Of a DNA stretch of 64,000 bases, positions 48,471 through 60,638 are shown one piece after another. Under the pieces are notes generated by a model that was given only the letters and a program-made list of their open reading frames with translations, was not told where the DNA came from and searched no databases. A program made the translations under genes and the position numbers. Location: the NCBI RefSeq assembly GCF_037038585.1, contig NC_092524.1, positions 43,467,001-43,531,000 of the forward strand, written 5' to 3'. The number at the start of each line of letters is the position of its first letter. Positions within the stretch are counted from its first letter, which is position 1. The DNA is from Patagioenas fasciata (taxonomy: Eukaryota > Chordata > Aves > Columbiformes > Columbidae).

Positions 48471-50079
48471 GATGACAACTCCAAAATTGTGCATGACTAA
48501 CCCTCTGTCTTTACTGCCATGGAAACCGAATAATGAATCAGAAGTGCTTGTTATTCTCATCACCTCACAAGGTGCATACCTGAGGCACCCAGGCACACAG
48601 GGCTGCTCCTGAACATCACTGACTGGTACCCGGCAAATTGTCAAGAGTACAGAAGGAGTACTGAAGGAGTATTTTAAGACTTTATAGACACCTCGGAGAG
48701 ATAAATGAGTTCAACAGAATTAGAGATAATTTTTCCAGGTGAAAAACAGGTCACAGGTAAACAGAAAGGGGCTTCTTATTTTCGAGAAAATGAACAATGG
48801 ACTCCCAGTGACTGTAGCAATCAGGGAAGGAACTTGTGATAGAGCCCAGTGGTGACCTTGAAGGCCACAGAAATGGCCACTGTCCAGCCAAGAGCAATAA
48901 TGACCAAGCAAATCTTGCTGGAGCACACTTGGACGAAAGTGGTTCCCCACCTTGGCTGCACTCAGGAAGCCCTGAATTTCACTACCCTTGTGCTACAAGA
49001 CCTGCATCCCACCAGGCACCACCAAAATAGCCCTATGATTCAGAGAGCCCAGCAGCAGCAGCACTAAAAGCTTTGTGAATGATACCCTATGTGGAGCGCA
49101 TGCCTCTGAGGAAGCCCTCCAAGCCTCCCCTCGCCCTCCGGGGATGGAAGAAATGACTCACTGGGAAGCAGAAGGCACTGTTTGTTTGGATTCAACTCCT
49201 GGATGCTCATTAGCACAAAGTGATTATAATTGACTAAGTTGCCTTATGCATTGAAGCTCTCTGAAGTCATAGTCCTTTCCTTTTGTACCCTGTACATCCC
49301 CTTTGCTTCTCTGTCAGAGTCACTAAACTCGATGTTACCGTTTCAGCCTCATTTCCCATGGCAGCAAGGCCTCTGCTTGGCCTCCTCGGGCATCCCCTCT
49401 CTCGCTTGGGCTAGTCCTTGTCCCAGTGACTTTTTAACTTGTTAGCTTACTTGAGTTAAATCTGGCAGAAGCATAGAGGTCACAAAAGTAATTAAGATCC
49501 TTAATTAAGTAATTAAGTTTCATAAAAGAGTTCATTTGAGATAGAAGAAAGTGGGGCCATATGTCTAGCAGTTCAACTGAGAAACTTGGTTTCTGCTAGG
49601 AAACATCAGGTCTCTTCTGGTGTAGCCAGATTACCTTCAGGAAGAAGGCCACAAAGGGAAAGCAGAGGAACTTGTGTAGGTGTACACTGAAATAACAGAA
49701 AGTCTTAACACTGTTCAGTTAAAAAAAAAATCAGTCAAGAGAGAAATCCATAGGAAAGTGTACAGTTTGAGATCTGTTGCTCAGGGCACTTCCTTTCCCC
49801 CTTTGCTCTCTTGTGTGCCTCTGGAAAATGTCCTGTTTCCCTCCAACAATTTTGTGTTTTCAGTGGGAGTGCAAAGAATGCTGGATAAAATCTAACTTGT
49901 TGTAAGAGAGTATTACAGAAAACCCCAATGAAAGGCAAACACTGAGGTTTTGCGCCTTTCTTCACACTGCAGATACATTTCTTTTTAAAATAATTTGACC
50001 ACAAGCGGTGGATCCTAGCACAATTTCACTGCAAGTTAGCAAGACTTGCGGTGTCTCTCACAGGCGCTCACCCCGCAGT

Positions 50080-50850
50080 GCTGCAGCAAGGGGCAGGTGC
50101 GTAGCTGCCGTGGAGCAGGGGTGCCCAGCGACCCGGGATTTCCCCTCGGGGAACCTTGGCAGGGTCACCGGTGCGGCTTCAAGCAGCCTCTTCCACCGGT
50201 GTGGTCCGAGTCCCTCCGGGGCGCTATCAGTCAGCTTCTCAGCGGCTCGGGCCGGGCTGAGGAAGAGCGCGGTGCCGGCCGTGCCCGCCGGGCCCCTTGC
50301 GTCAGCCGGGCCGCTGCCAGCGCATTCCTGCGGCTGAGTCACGGCCGGGCGGCCGCCCCGCAACCCCAGCGCGGCCCCGCGGCTGCTGCCGCCCGGCCTG
50401 GGGGGGCTGCCGGCCTGCCCCCCCCAGCCACCGCCTACCTGCCCTCCCCAGCCACCGCCCGGGGCTCGGCGTCCTCCCGCTCAGCCCTCGCTGCAGCCGG
50501 GGATGCGGCTGCCAGAGGTGGGGCAGGACTTGCTGCAGCAGCCCTGCCAGCTGCAGCGCCGCGGTGCTTCGGCTGGTTCGAGCAGCCCTTTTCCCTGCCA
50601 AGTGGAGCCGCTTTTCTGACCCAGCACTGGTGTGGCTGAAGAAAAGCCTTTCTTTTTTCTTTTTTCCTTGGAAAGCTCTTCAGCCGCCCGCGCTCCCTGG
50701 CCGGGTTCACCTACACTCCTCTCCCGGACAGAGGGAGGTAGGAAAATACCCGGCCCGGGTGCTGGAGGAACCGCAGCCACCTGGTTTTGGGGGCAGGGTG
50801 GGTGGAATTCCCCTCCCCCGTGCCTCTCAGCCCCGTGCTGAAGTCACACA
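50080..50850. promoter_or_regulatory. Orphan CpG island
   Basis: A CpG-dense block starts and ends sharply within ordinary DNA, about 3.6 kb upstream of the CFL2 start codon. No known first exon is visible in it. It holds an AP-1/MARE-type site at 50333-50341 and GC boxes. Proline- and alanine-rich open frames on both strands are composition artefacts. It may be a promoter of an unannotated non-coding RNA or a distal CFL2 element. Confidence 0.7.
50333..50341 (-). promoter_or_regulatory. Antioxidant-response / MARE-type site
   Basis: GCTGAGTCA on the plus strand reads TGACTCAGC on the minus strand, matching the ARE core TGACnnnGC and containing a full AP-1 site. A related TGCGTCAGC lies about 30 bp to the left. 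Both are inside the orphan CpG island. Binding is inferred. Confidence 0.45.
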
Positions 50851-51403
50851 TGCCCGTGAATCATAACGCCGGGCCTGTCATCGGCCAACGGACAACAGAA
50901 GAGAGATTTAATTAAAGTGTTTCGCCTTGTAATGACATCATTTCAGGGATGGTATTTAAACATAAAAAAGGAAATAAAAATGCCTCCTATGAGAGAAATG
51001 TGGAAACTAATGGCAGAAAAATGGCTGAACAGAACAAGAAGTTCCCCTGAAGTCAAATACAGGGAAACTTCGCTGCACCTTATTAATGAACACAGAATAT
51101 AAAAATACTTCTAAGTAATTAGCACATATTCAACATTCACAAAGGTTTGCACATTCATAGCACTAGAAGAAGTAACTCCTATTTACCCTGCCTTCATAAA
51201 TCCTATATGTCCTGCAAAATGCCTTTTCCCCATGAACAGTTTCTTCCCAGGTCTTCCCTCTTGCTGCCTCTTTTTCACAGCTGAGATGAATTTTCAGCAT
51301 TACCTCAGGTAAGGAAGGATTTATAAGATCAGCCACTGACCACAGCAATTATTCAATTTATTCACTTTTTTTCCAACTTCCATGGTAAAGACAGTTTTTT
51401 GGG

Positions 51404-51433
51404 TTTTTTTGTTTGTTTGTTTGTTTGTTTTTT
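51404..51433 (+). repeat. (TTTG)n microsatellite
   Basis: A T-run followed by five to six TTTG units, then TTTTTT. Simple repeat, probably length-polymorphic. Confidence 0.9.
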
Positions 51434-54400
51434 CCCACTTCTACATGTAACATTTTTATTCCAAGGTGTCAAAACTTTTCATTAGGATTACTAATGAAGT
51501 ATCCCTGCCTGATGGGTATTACGTACCCGGTTCGATAGTCGCCCGGGGTCACCCAGGAAGGCTGCGGCAAGGCGAGGGGCAGGGAGTCTTGGATCCCCAT
51601 CCCTGCTTCAATTATTTTCTTGAAACCTCTGTTTCAAGCAAACAGTAAAGTCAGACTTTCCTTCTCAATAAGCATCCTCTGACAACACAAGGTTCTAAGA
51701 GTTTGACGTTGTCTGTTACCTCCAGCTACCGATATGTCACAGAGACACTTATGTGTACATACAGTGAAGCAGAACCCTGGCTATATAGCAGACATGGATG
51801 CAATATGGCAAATCCTATCTAAAGAGAGGAAATGTAAAAAGCAGCATCATTTCCTGGGAGCACAGTAGTTGCTGGGCATCAAAGAATAAATGCTTATTAC
51901 AGTGAAATAGCAAGAAGGGAGCCAAAGTGACCTTTAGAAAACCAGGAGTGTATAGCTGACCTATACACTAGGTAAGTGGATTAGGGGAAGAGCTGCCAGA
52001 ACGCTTTTGGAAGAATAGGCTGTAACACTAAACAAGATATAGATCTTACTATTTAATTATTCTAATGAAATAAAAGTCCAGAAATGTTCTTCAAGCAGTC
52101 AAAAAGCAATGGCATAATTTGCTGGATGTATCAGTCACCTGTAAAACCTCTCCTGGATAATCCATCCCTTCTGTGTTCTTGTTTCATATATGTAATGTTT
52201 TCCTATAAAATGAGCTAATGGCAGAGTCCCCTGAAAATGAAAATCTCTCGCACTAAAAGTGTGACAGCTGTAAAACCAGCATGAAAAAAAAAATATCCTA
52301 AAACGTTTTCTGGTACTGCCAGCTTGTTTTCAGCTGAAGTATGCCACTTTTAGCGTGAAATATGTTATTCTGGCTGTCTGCGTCTGCAGCAGAGGAGGGT
52401 AACACATGGGGAGTCACACCCGGGAAGCGCCTTTCCTCAGCCCACGGCATTTACTCACAGCTGCAGGCGAATCCACCAGCCTCATCCTCCTTCCCAGCAC
52501 TGTTCAAGGACACGCATACGAGTCACACAGAGGAGGTGCCCTTGATAGTTTTGCTGGTTTCAGTCAGGAATTTCTAGGAGAGCTATAAAACTGGGGTGCC
52601 TGACGTTAGCAGGGATGCTAATCAATGTAATGGTCCTGGTAGGTGCTTCTTCCATAGCAATTCCACCCGTTGCTAACCTCTTTGAGTTTCTCGCCAAAAA
52701 TCCCTGCCTTTGCCACCAGGAGAAAGTTGTCTGTTACTACAGTGGGTGTTCATCACCATTGTATGCCTCACTCGAGCCACATCTCTCTTATTGCTGCAAT
52801 GTCCTTTTGCTGTGCATGTGCCTCAGTAGCGTTCAGTGATTTTTGATCTTTTCCCCATGTCTTACAAATGGAGTGATAGTCCTTGTGCTGGCAGTCTCCA
52901 AGTTTCTCCCTCCAAGCTTAGGAATTCAAATTCTGGTGCTTTGTAGACTAGGATTTCAATAGACTTGCCACAGCACAGAAGCAGAATTTTTTGTTTCTTT
53001 TTAAAATTAGAAGGGAGATAGAAATGTGGCCTGTTTGCTTGTGCTGTGATGCAACAGTTGGTTCTTTGCTTGGTCACAGTATGTAAAATTTAGTACATAA
53101 ACATAATAAAACTGACAGAGAGAAGGACAACAGCAGTGTCACCAAAATAAAGTCCACGTTTATGACTTTCCTAACAGTGCTTTCATCTTGTTTAGGTTTC
53201 TGAAAATTTGTTCAGTCACAGGGCGGTGACGCCTCTCAGCAGAGGAGCAGGACAGCTGGAAGGGGTCATTTCTTGAATGGCTTCAGCCTGGTTCGCAGGA
53301 GGATGACTGCCAGAAGTTAGGATGCAGTCAGACACCTCAGCAGATGACACGACTGGTGCTTCTCCAGGAAGAGGTGGCAAGGATTTCAGAAAGCTCTTTC
53401 CCTTCTGGATAGATGCATGCAGAAGTTCAAGATGCTGGGGCTGGTTGGCATGTAAGGACTATAATGATTCAGCTTTGCGAGTCCCCAAAAAGCAGGCCCT
53501 CTGAGATAGCCAGGGTTCCTGGCGGGACAAGGAATCCTTGCTTTCCTGTGGCTGGACAAGTGCAGAGCAGTACTGTGCACAGATTGCACATAGACTTTGG
53601 GCACTAATCCCAGGTCTTGCAGCCTTGGCCTTATTCTGCTACTAACCTTCATCACTCCAGGCTTCCCCTCATACTGGGGTTATGTCATCGCATTGGAATA
53701 AGGTCCTGGGAAAACAGACTGTTTCTAATCGTGATCAGCACTTCTATGATGTAGATCTGATTTAAGGAGACATCTTTGCAATAGAAAAAGTAATCACCAG
53801 GAAAGGATCAAATCTTCACTTGGAGATGGAGGAAGCCATCACAAAAGTGCCAAGACAGGAGATTAATTCATGTGGCCTCTTAAGATTGGAAGTTGCAAAG
53901 ATCAGACAAAAAGGAGGACAGACACTTTTGGTTCTGAAGTTCTAATACTATTAAAATTACTCTGAACAGACCTGGGACTCAGTTTGCAGCATTTGGATGT
54001 GAATGGAAGGAAATTGTGTTTGATGAAGGTTGAACCCAAGGACTGGTACTAAGAAACCTCTTAGAAGCAAAGAAAACAAAAGATGTGTGGGCTAAACCTA
54101 CCCAAGCATTGCAAAGCCCCCTCACAAAATACGTTGCTTAAAAAGTTGATCTTGCCTTTTAAAATAGCTAGATTTTTCTTTTTCAGATAGCAATCTAAAA
54201 ATAAAATGTTAGTTAAGCCTAACATGCTAAACACATGAGTTGACATCACTTTCTGATGGTTGAGGATGGGCTTTAGGATGGCTGGGGCACAGGAATATTT
54301 ATAACTGCTGCTGGATCGCGGGACCTGTCGGTCAGTGCAGAAGCGTCCTTCGGGGACAGCCGCGATCCCGAGCAGTGCCAGCACCGCGGGGCCCAGCATG

Positions 54401-54961
54401 TGACCGATGGTGGGATCTGCTCAGGAATGCTCGCGAAAGGCAGCTATGAAGCCCTGATCCCACAGGCAAATCCCCATGCTGTCCGGCGTCAAGTGCAGAA
54501 CTGCCGTCCAAATCCCGTTTCAGCATCCTGGCTCACATTTCTGCCATTTCCACCGCCTGATGCGCGGCAGCCAAGCCACAGCACAGCCCGTCTCCTCCAC
54601 GTCCTTCCCTCTCCGAACTGATTTCATCTGTAAGGCGATTGGAGAAGAAAAATAGGAAAGCGTATAGTTTATTATATATGTTACTATAAGACTGCTAATC
54701 TAGAAAATAGCTATACAAAGCCTAAATAAACTGGTAAACTAGGAACTGCACACTGACAAAAGTCAGGTTGGAAGGTGCATGATCCCAGCAGAGCAGGGAT
54801 ATTCTCTGCAAGACAACTTTGTTACATGGGAAATGATTGTGCAAGCTGCCGTTTCCAGCCCCTTCGCAGGGCCCTGTTAAATCAGGCTGTACACAGCGCC
54901 AGAATGGCCCTGTGCTGCGACACGATGCTAGCGCCGTGGCACTACGTTACTAGAATAAAGA

Positions 54962-55022
54962 CATTTCTTTCGCGGTTCTTTGAAATAAATCTAAGAAATT
55001 CTGTGATTCCGCGAAAGGAATG
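54962..55022. repeat. Inverted repeat, 14-bp arms
   Basis: CATTTCTTTCGCGG (54962-54975) and CCGCGAAAGGAATG (55009-55022) are complementary at 13 of 14 positions, separated by 33 bases. The CpG-containing arms stand out from the surrounding AT-rich DNA. Confidence 0.85.
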
Positions 55023-55201
55023 GCGAACGACTGTAGAGAAGAATAAGTGAAAGCTGATCTTCTGTGGGCAGCAGCCAGCGCTCTGGAGAGTATGCTGTCA
55101 CGTAACATCCTCGTAGGAAACTTGGCCCAATCAAACATTTCTATCATCAAAAGCGAGTGACCTGAACAGCTGGATGCAGGCTGCGAGCCGCGGGCAGGGC
55201 G

Positions 55202-55256
55202 CAGGCAGGGTACAGGCAGGGTACAGGCAGGGTACAGGCAGGGTACAGGCAGGGTG
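55202..55256 (+). repeat. 11-bp tandem repeat, five units
   Basis: CAGGCAGGGTA is repeated five times, the last unit ending in G. The unit is close to one helical turn. Because the period is not a multiple of three, all frames read an 11-residue repeat, which explains the Leu-Pro-Cys-rich translation on the minus strand. Confidence 0.95.
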
Positions 55257-58200
55257 CGGGTGCTCATGGCCTTCTCCCTCCCTGGCAAAGGCTGTGGGGC
55301 GCTGGCGCGGGGCCCAGCACCTCCCGACAGACCCACAGCCTCTCGCAAGGCAACGGCTGACACGCTCCTGTGTTTGCACACCCAGGAAGCACTTTTTCAC
55401 CTTATTCTTTCACACCTAAAAGTTTTTAAAGATGGAGGTGCACTTAAAAAAAAAATTTACATTAATTCCAGCAATTTTCCAGCACTACAAACCCAGGAAA
55501 TTGATGTATTACAGTAGAGAAACCCAAAGTTGGCCTCAGTACACTTTTTGCAAAACATGCGCAGCCTGTGGCCTTCTGCCATTGAAAACATTTTAGGTGT
55601 AGTATGAACTACTGTTTAGCATTGTAATGCACTCCAAATATTAAAAAGCACTGGTTTGGAAAAGTATCTGCTTGCCAGAATGCAGCTGCAGGTGTGTGGC
55701 TGAGGGTGGAATGTTTCACCACCAGCAGACCAGATTTGTTTGATTACTTTAAAAACAAAATCAAGTTTAAATGCAGACCCAGCCGCAGATTGTCACTGAA
55801 GCTCAGGCTCCCGGATGCTGCTGGGAGCGGGGTGAGGCCAGAGTAAGCTGGGCTTTGCTCCCAGACCACTCTTGGTCTAAGTAAATCACAGTTTTTCCAG
55901 CATTTTCCCAGGTACTGGAGATGTACCTTTTAAAGACATAGAAGTACAACCTTCAGGAATGATAACCATTATTTTAATAATAGGTGGTTTACAGCAGTTC
56001 AAAATACAAAACTTTGCCCAGTATACACACACACATCCATGTTTTAGGGATAGTGCTACTTCAGCATCCCTGTTAGCAAACAGATGGGAAAGAAGGTGAT
56101 GGATTTACTTACCCATCTTTATAATTCTTTTGATTTGCAGCACAAGTCATTTTACCTTTTGCATTGGATTTAATCCAAACATCCTCAAACCCAATGCCCC
56201 AAAATGGGAAACTTTCTTATCAGTGGTAACTGGGAATTCTCCAAGAGGAGTTATTATATGGGCCTGATACTGGACATATATACAACTGTGCACTTAAAAT
56301 TTTGATAGTGCTGTTTAAGGAAGCACCAAATTAAGGGAAGTAGGTTGCTGATGAAGGGCAGGAGGAAGACGACATCAGTAGGTCCAACAGTGTCAGGCTG
56401 AGAAATCTCCGAACACCACCTTCGAGGACACGGGGCAGAGCCCAAGCAGCACCTCTGCAGAACTGGAACGAGCAGTCACGGTTGTGAAGATCAAAGCAGC
56501 AGTTCAGCAGTGCAGGGGAGAGATGTCCTGGTGTTACAGCAGGTGAGCCAAGTGCCGCACAGATAACTACCTGCAGTCATCTGGATGCTGATGTTTTGTT
56601 TTGTTTTAAGAGTGTGAGCACTTTTGCAGGATAGAGACAGTCCTTGGTAGCCCCAGGAACTGTTAGCTGGAATTGTTGCAATCAGTGACGACAGTGTTCC
56701 ACACTAGGCAATGTGACCACTGTTAGATATCTGAATACAAATAGATAAAACTTGGAAGATACAAGGTTTTGGTAAGGTAAGGGTTAATTCAGTTATTACA
56801 TCAATGATTTAAAAAAAATCATAAACCACACATGTAATCTCCTAAATCCTAGAGTACTAGGTTACCAGTTCAGCAGCAATATAATATTGGGCAGGACTCT
56901 GCCATGCTCTGGTGTCCCCAGAGATCTGCTCCCTGCACTCGTCCATAGCAGAATCTCCACTTCTGGACCATGGTGGTTTCAGGGATGACTGGCTGTGGGG
57001 CAGCTGCTGACTGCAGCAAGGTGGGCCGTTCAGGGTCTGTCAATCTCTGCTTCCCTATGATTACACATGAAAGTTCAGGCTGTCTTTCTGCTGCTTCTTA
57101 CTGGTTTCTAATGCCCATGTTTGCTAAGAGTACAATAAGGTCATCTTTATTTACTGTTAATACTAACATTCATGTGCTGTCTCCTGTGATACTTAAAACT
57201 TCACCCTCCCCACAAGAGCCATCCAACACTGGGTGCAGGAGTGGTGTCCCCAGCCCAAACCCTTCACCATGAAGAGTTCTGGCCCAAATCTTTCACAAGG
57301 TCTGCCAGATGGAAGCACCTCAAGCTTTCCAGCATCGTCAAAGGTTTCCAGGAGTTAAACTTCTAGCAGGTGAATCTGACACTGGATAGACAATCAAGGT
57401 GATCATCAGCATCCTAACACAGGTGAAGGGACCTGGCACAATAATTTCGCTACATTGGTGCTGCCACCTGACTCCTAAGTATGAGCAGCCAGTATCAGCT
57501 TGACTGCAGCCACCACACAGGGCTACATCCAGCATTTCTGAGAACAGGCCTTCTCCTCCTGACCTGGTCCTGCTTGGGTAGGAAGGGCAGCTTCCAGTAA
57601 CGGCAGCCACTGCAGGGGTTTGTCTTCTCAATGTTTGACAGTCTGTGGTGGTTGGGAGCAGAGCAAGTTGGTTTTGAGGAAATGCTGAGATTTCCTGGAA
57701 GAGACAGTAGCTTGGGTTGGAGCCCAGTTCTTCCAAGGGAACTGGCCCCATGGTTATGAAAGACTTACAGACAAAAAGCATCAGAAGAAATTGCTGAGGC
57801 TGGTTGGTTACTCGGTAATTCTTAGCTCTGTCATGAAAGGAGTGGGAGGAGGGAAGAGGCAGAATTTGCACAGCAGGAAAAACAGCTGGTCTGGCAGCCT
57901 TTGGATACCTGCCAGGGCAAAGAAATATCTGGGCTACCAAGAAGGGAAAGACTTTCACTCTGGGATCTTGTAAAAGTCCTGTCTGGAGGACAGAAGCTCA
58001 AGGAAGCCTATTGCCTGTTTTCCTGGAGAGCTGGGCTCAGCCTGATCAGTCAGGGCCTCTGAATCTGAAATCAAGCCCTGGGCCCTACCCCATTTCTGTG
58101 CCTTTGTGGAACTGTGGCTTGGAGCCCCCTGCAAATGTTGCACCTCCCTTACCCCAGCAGTAACAGGATGTGGGGTGGCTGCTTGCACCAAGATATGGGC

Positions 58201-59744
58201 TTGTCCAGGGGAGAAAGATGGACAAGGAGAATGAATATCTCCACTCCTAAGACAAGGGGAGAGATACAAAGCAATTCCCCTTTTTTCCAAGGGGAATGTG
58301 TGGGGAAAATAAACAGCCATAAAAAGCCATCTTGCCATAACTCAGAAAAAGCAGAGCTGAAGTTTCAAAAAGCCGCAACACAAGTACTGACTGAGGCAGC
58401 CTGCTGCCAGGAACAGAGGGTTTGGTTCATGCCCTGGGAGCACCACAAAAGCCAAGGATGGTCAGATCGGCATTGCACATGCAGCATATACAAATATTTT
58501 AAGCACAGCTGCTGAAAGAAGCGGGCGCTTTCCCACCTCAGCATGTCTAAGTAAGGCTTTAGGCTTGCAAACTTAATGACAAATTGGTAGCTTGACTCCT
58601 AGCCCAAGCAGACAAACATCACCATCACAAGCAGTGATTTGGGTTAAACTGTTCCCACTTGCGCTACCCAAACTAAAAATTATAGTTGTGTGGCTGAGGG
58701 GAAGCTACTGAAGGAAATAACCTTGGAGAAAGAGTGATAGGAATGGACAGCTGGGAGTAGGCTGGGGACAGTAACAATTTAAATTGCATCTGCCACAGAG
58801 GGACTTGTTCAGCTCACTGTGCCCTCCATCCCCAAACAGTATTCACACTTAAGTCAAATTCATGCGAACAAGAACTTGCACAACTGTTTGTGCAACCTGC
58901 TAAGTCAGGATGATCACATCCTCTTGGGACTGAACAGATACATGGATAATCAAGTACAACCTACACCCTGCAAAAAAGCCTTCTGCTGCTCACATTCCTT
59001 ATGCTATTTAGCATTCTTTGTGGTGGCAACAAGAAATCCATCTTTGATCTGGACAGGAGAGAGGTGTCAGCTCTGAACAAGAACGGATGTTTCTAAACCA
59101 TATCCCTCACAGTTCTCAGACTTTAAAAAGAAGATATCCACCACTTCAACCTGATCAGTCTCCTATTGATCACCATCCATTCCCCAGGCTCAAGGGAATG
59201 CCCACTCTTGCCACCTCTAAGGCCAGGTAAACTCTACAGCAGCAAAGAAAACCCCCAACTGCAGAGCAAGTTCTTGCTCAGGTCTGTAGCACATACAGGT
59301 CGTCACGCTGCAGCACGAGCCAGCACAAACACAGAGAAGTCACTGCAGCAGCAAATCTCATGTTTTAGTTTTTCCTACCCTCTTCACTCCTATCCCCAAA
59401 CTTCTGCTCACACTGTTTTTGCAGACTATGGCATCCCTCCAGGTGGGCAAAATTGGCTTTAAAAGGGTTTTTAAGCTATGGACTCAAACTGAGTTTAATA
59501 AACTTAAATTAATAAATAGTGAAAGTAAGACTACCAAGGATAGTAAGGATAGTTTAAAGAAGCTGCTGGTCAGCTAAAACTAATCAGTGAGGTTTTACAC
59601 TGTTCAAATAAATATCCTAATTAAAGAACCATACAACTTATACATGAACTTCTTACATTACTCCTTACACACTGATGAACATTTGCATCCCTCAAAGACC
59701 AGGTATCACACTGGCTGCAGCTGCTGAAAATACTGGTCAGGGTG

Positions 59745-60272
59745 TGTTGTGGTTTAATCCAGCTGGCAAGTATGCATCACGCAGCCGCTCACTCAGCCCT
59801 CCCTTCCCAGGAGAATCAGGATCAGGGAAAGAATCAAAGAAAGTAAAACTTGTGGCTTGAGATAAAGGCAGCAAAGGAAGAGAAAAATCAGAATAGAACA
59901 GAATATACCAGCGAAGCACAGTGCAAGTGCTCACTACCTGTTAACAGATGCCCAGTGCAGCTCCAAGCAGCAATCCCAGCTGTCCAGCCAGTTCCCCCCA
60001 GTTTATATACTGAGCATGATGTCACGTGCCGTGGAATATCCCTTTGGCAAGTTTGGGTCAGCTGCCCCGGCTGCGTCCCCTCCCAGCTCCTTGTGCACCT
60101 CACAGCTGGCAGAGCATGGGAAGCTGCAAAGTCCTCAACTTAGTATAAGTGCTACGTAGCAACAACTAAAACGTGAGTGCGTTATCAACATCTTCTCTTC
60201 CTACATCCCAAGCACAGCACTATATCAGCTCCTGGGAACAAAATTAACTCCATTCCAGCCAAATCTAGGACA
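59745..60272 (-). mobile_element. Solo LTR 3, avian endogenous retrovirus, beside the BAZ1A 3' end
   Basis: Third copy of the same LTR family, in the same orientation. It begins TGTTGTGGTTTAATCCAGCT on the plus strand and ends CTAGGACA. Flanks GGGTG (59740-59744) and GGGTA (60273-60277) fit a 5-bp target duplication with one later change. A minus-strand TATATAAAC box is at 60001-60009. The length is 528 bp with no internal genes: a fossil solo LTR. Its U3 end faces the BAZ1A 3' UTR about 115 bp away. Confidence 0.87.
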
Positions 60273-60408
60273 GGGTACTCACACTGAAACCAGATTCTGC
60301 TGTGTTCTCTCCAGCAACTTGTCCTAGTAAATTCATGGGGAAGATGGTATAGCAGTGTAACTCAAAAAGAAATGCCAGAAGCTCAAAATACTTTGAAAAA
60401 TGTGTCAT

Positions 60409-60414
60409 TTTATT
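60409..60414 (-). terminator. BAZ1A: Candidate BAZ1A poly-A signal
   Basis: AATAAA on the minus strand, about 835 bases after the BAZ1A stop codon and before the solo LTR. It is the most plausible cleavage signal in the interval, though others could be used. Confidence 0.5.
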
Positions 60415-60540
60415 TGTACACTTCCAAAGTTGTATGTAGAAACTTATAGCACAGTCCTGTAAATTTACTCATTGCTAGAAGAACTTCCAAGGACACAGGA
60501 AGGTATTTATTGATTGATCATCAAGTTAGAGGGGAATAAA

Positions 60541-60638
60541 CAAAACAAAAAAAAAAAAAGAAAAAACAAACCACAAACCCACTGGAAAAAAAAATTAAAA
60601 GTTATGGAACTCTTTTTTTTTTGTTTGTTTGTTTTTAA
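60541..60638. repeat. A-rich tract and facing (TTTG)n/T tract
   Basis: An A/AAAC-rich stretch (60541-60600) is followed, after about a dozen mixed bases, by T and TTTG units (60612-60636). The two could pair. It is a simple repeat within the inferred BAZ1A 3' UTR. Confidence 0.85.

Larger units (their letters stand above)
46930..60385. other. Intergenic interval between CFL2 and BAZ1A
   Basis: About 13.5 kb without a recognised gene. It contains a 50-bp palindrome, an orphan CpG island, several tandem repeats and one solo LTR. Open frames on both strands, the longest 206 codons at 57338-57958 (minus), match no protein I know. Sequence is close to balanced in base composition and mostly unique. 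Confidence 0.6.

Noticed and set aside
50046-50866. 197- and 189-codon plus-strand frames in the orphan CpG island
   Set aside because: Ala/Pro/Arg-rich and open in several frames at once, as expected for GC-rich DNA. The island is reported, not a protein.
51515-51545. GGTTCGATAGTC, resembling a tRNA T-loop
   Set aside because: No matching A-box, anticodon arm or acceptor stem could be found around it.
53160-54060. Possible processed pseudogene in balanced-composition DNA
   Set aside because: No protein resemblance in any frame, no poly-A tail and no target duplication.
54950-55381. 143-codon minus-strand frame with repeated Leu-Pro-Val-Pro-Cys words
   Set aside because: The repeat is produced by the 11-bp minisatellite at 55202-55256; not a gene.
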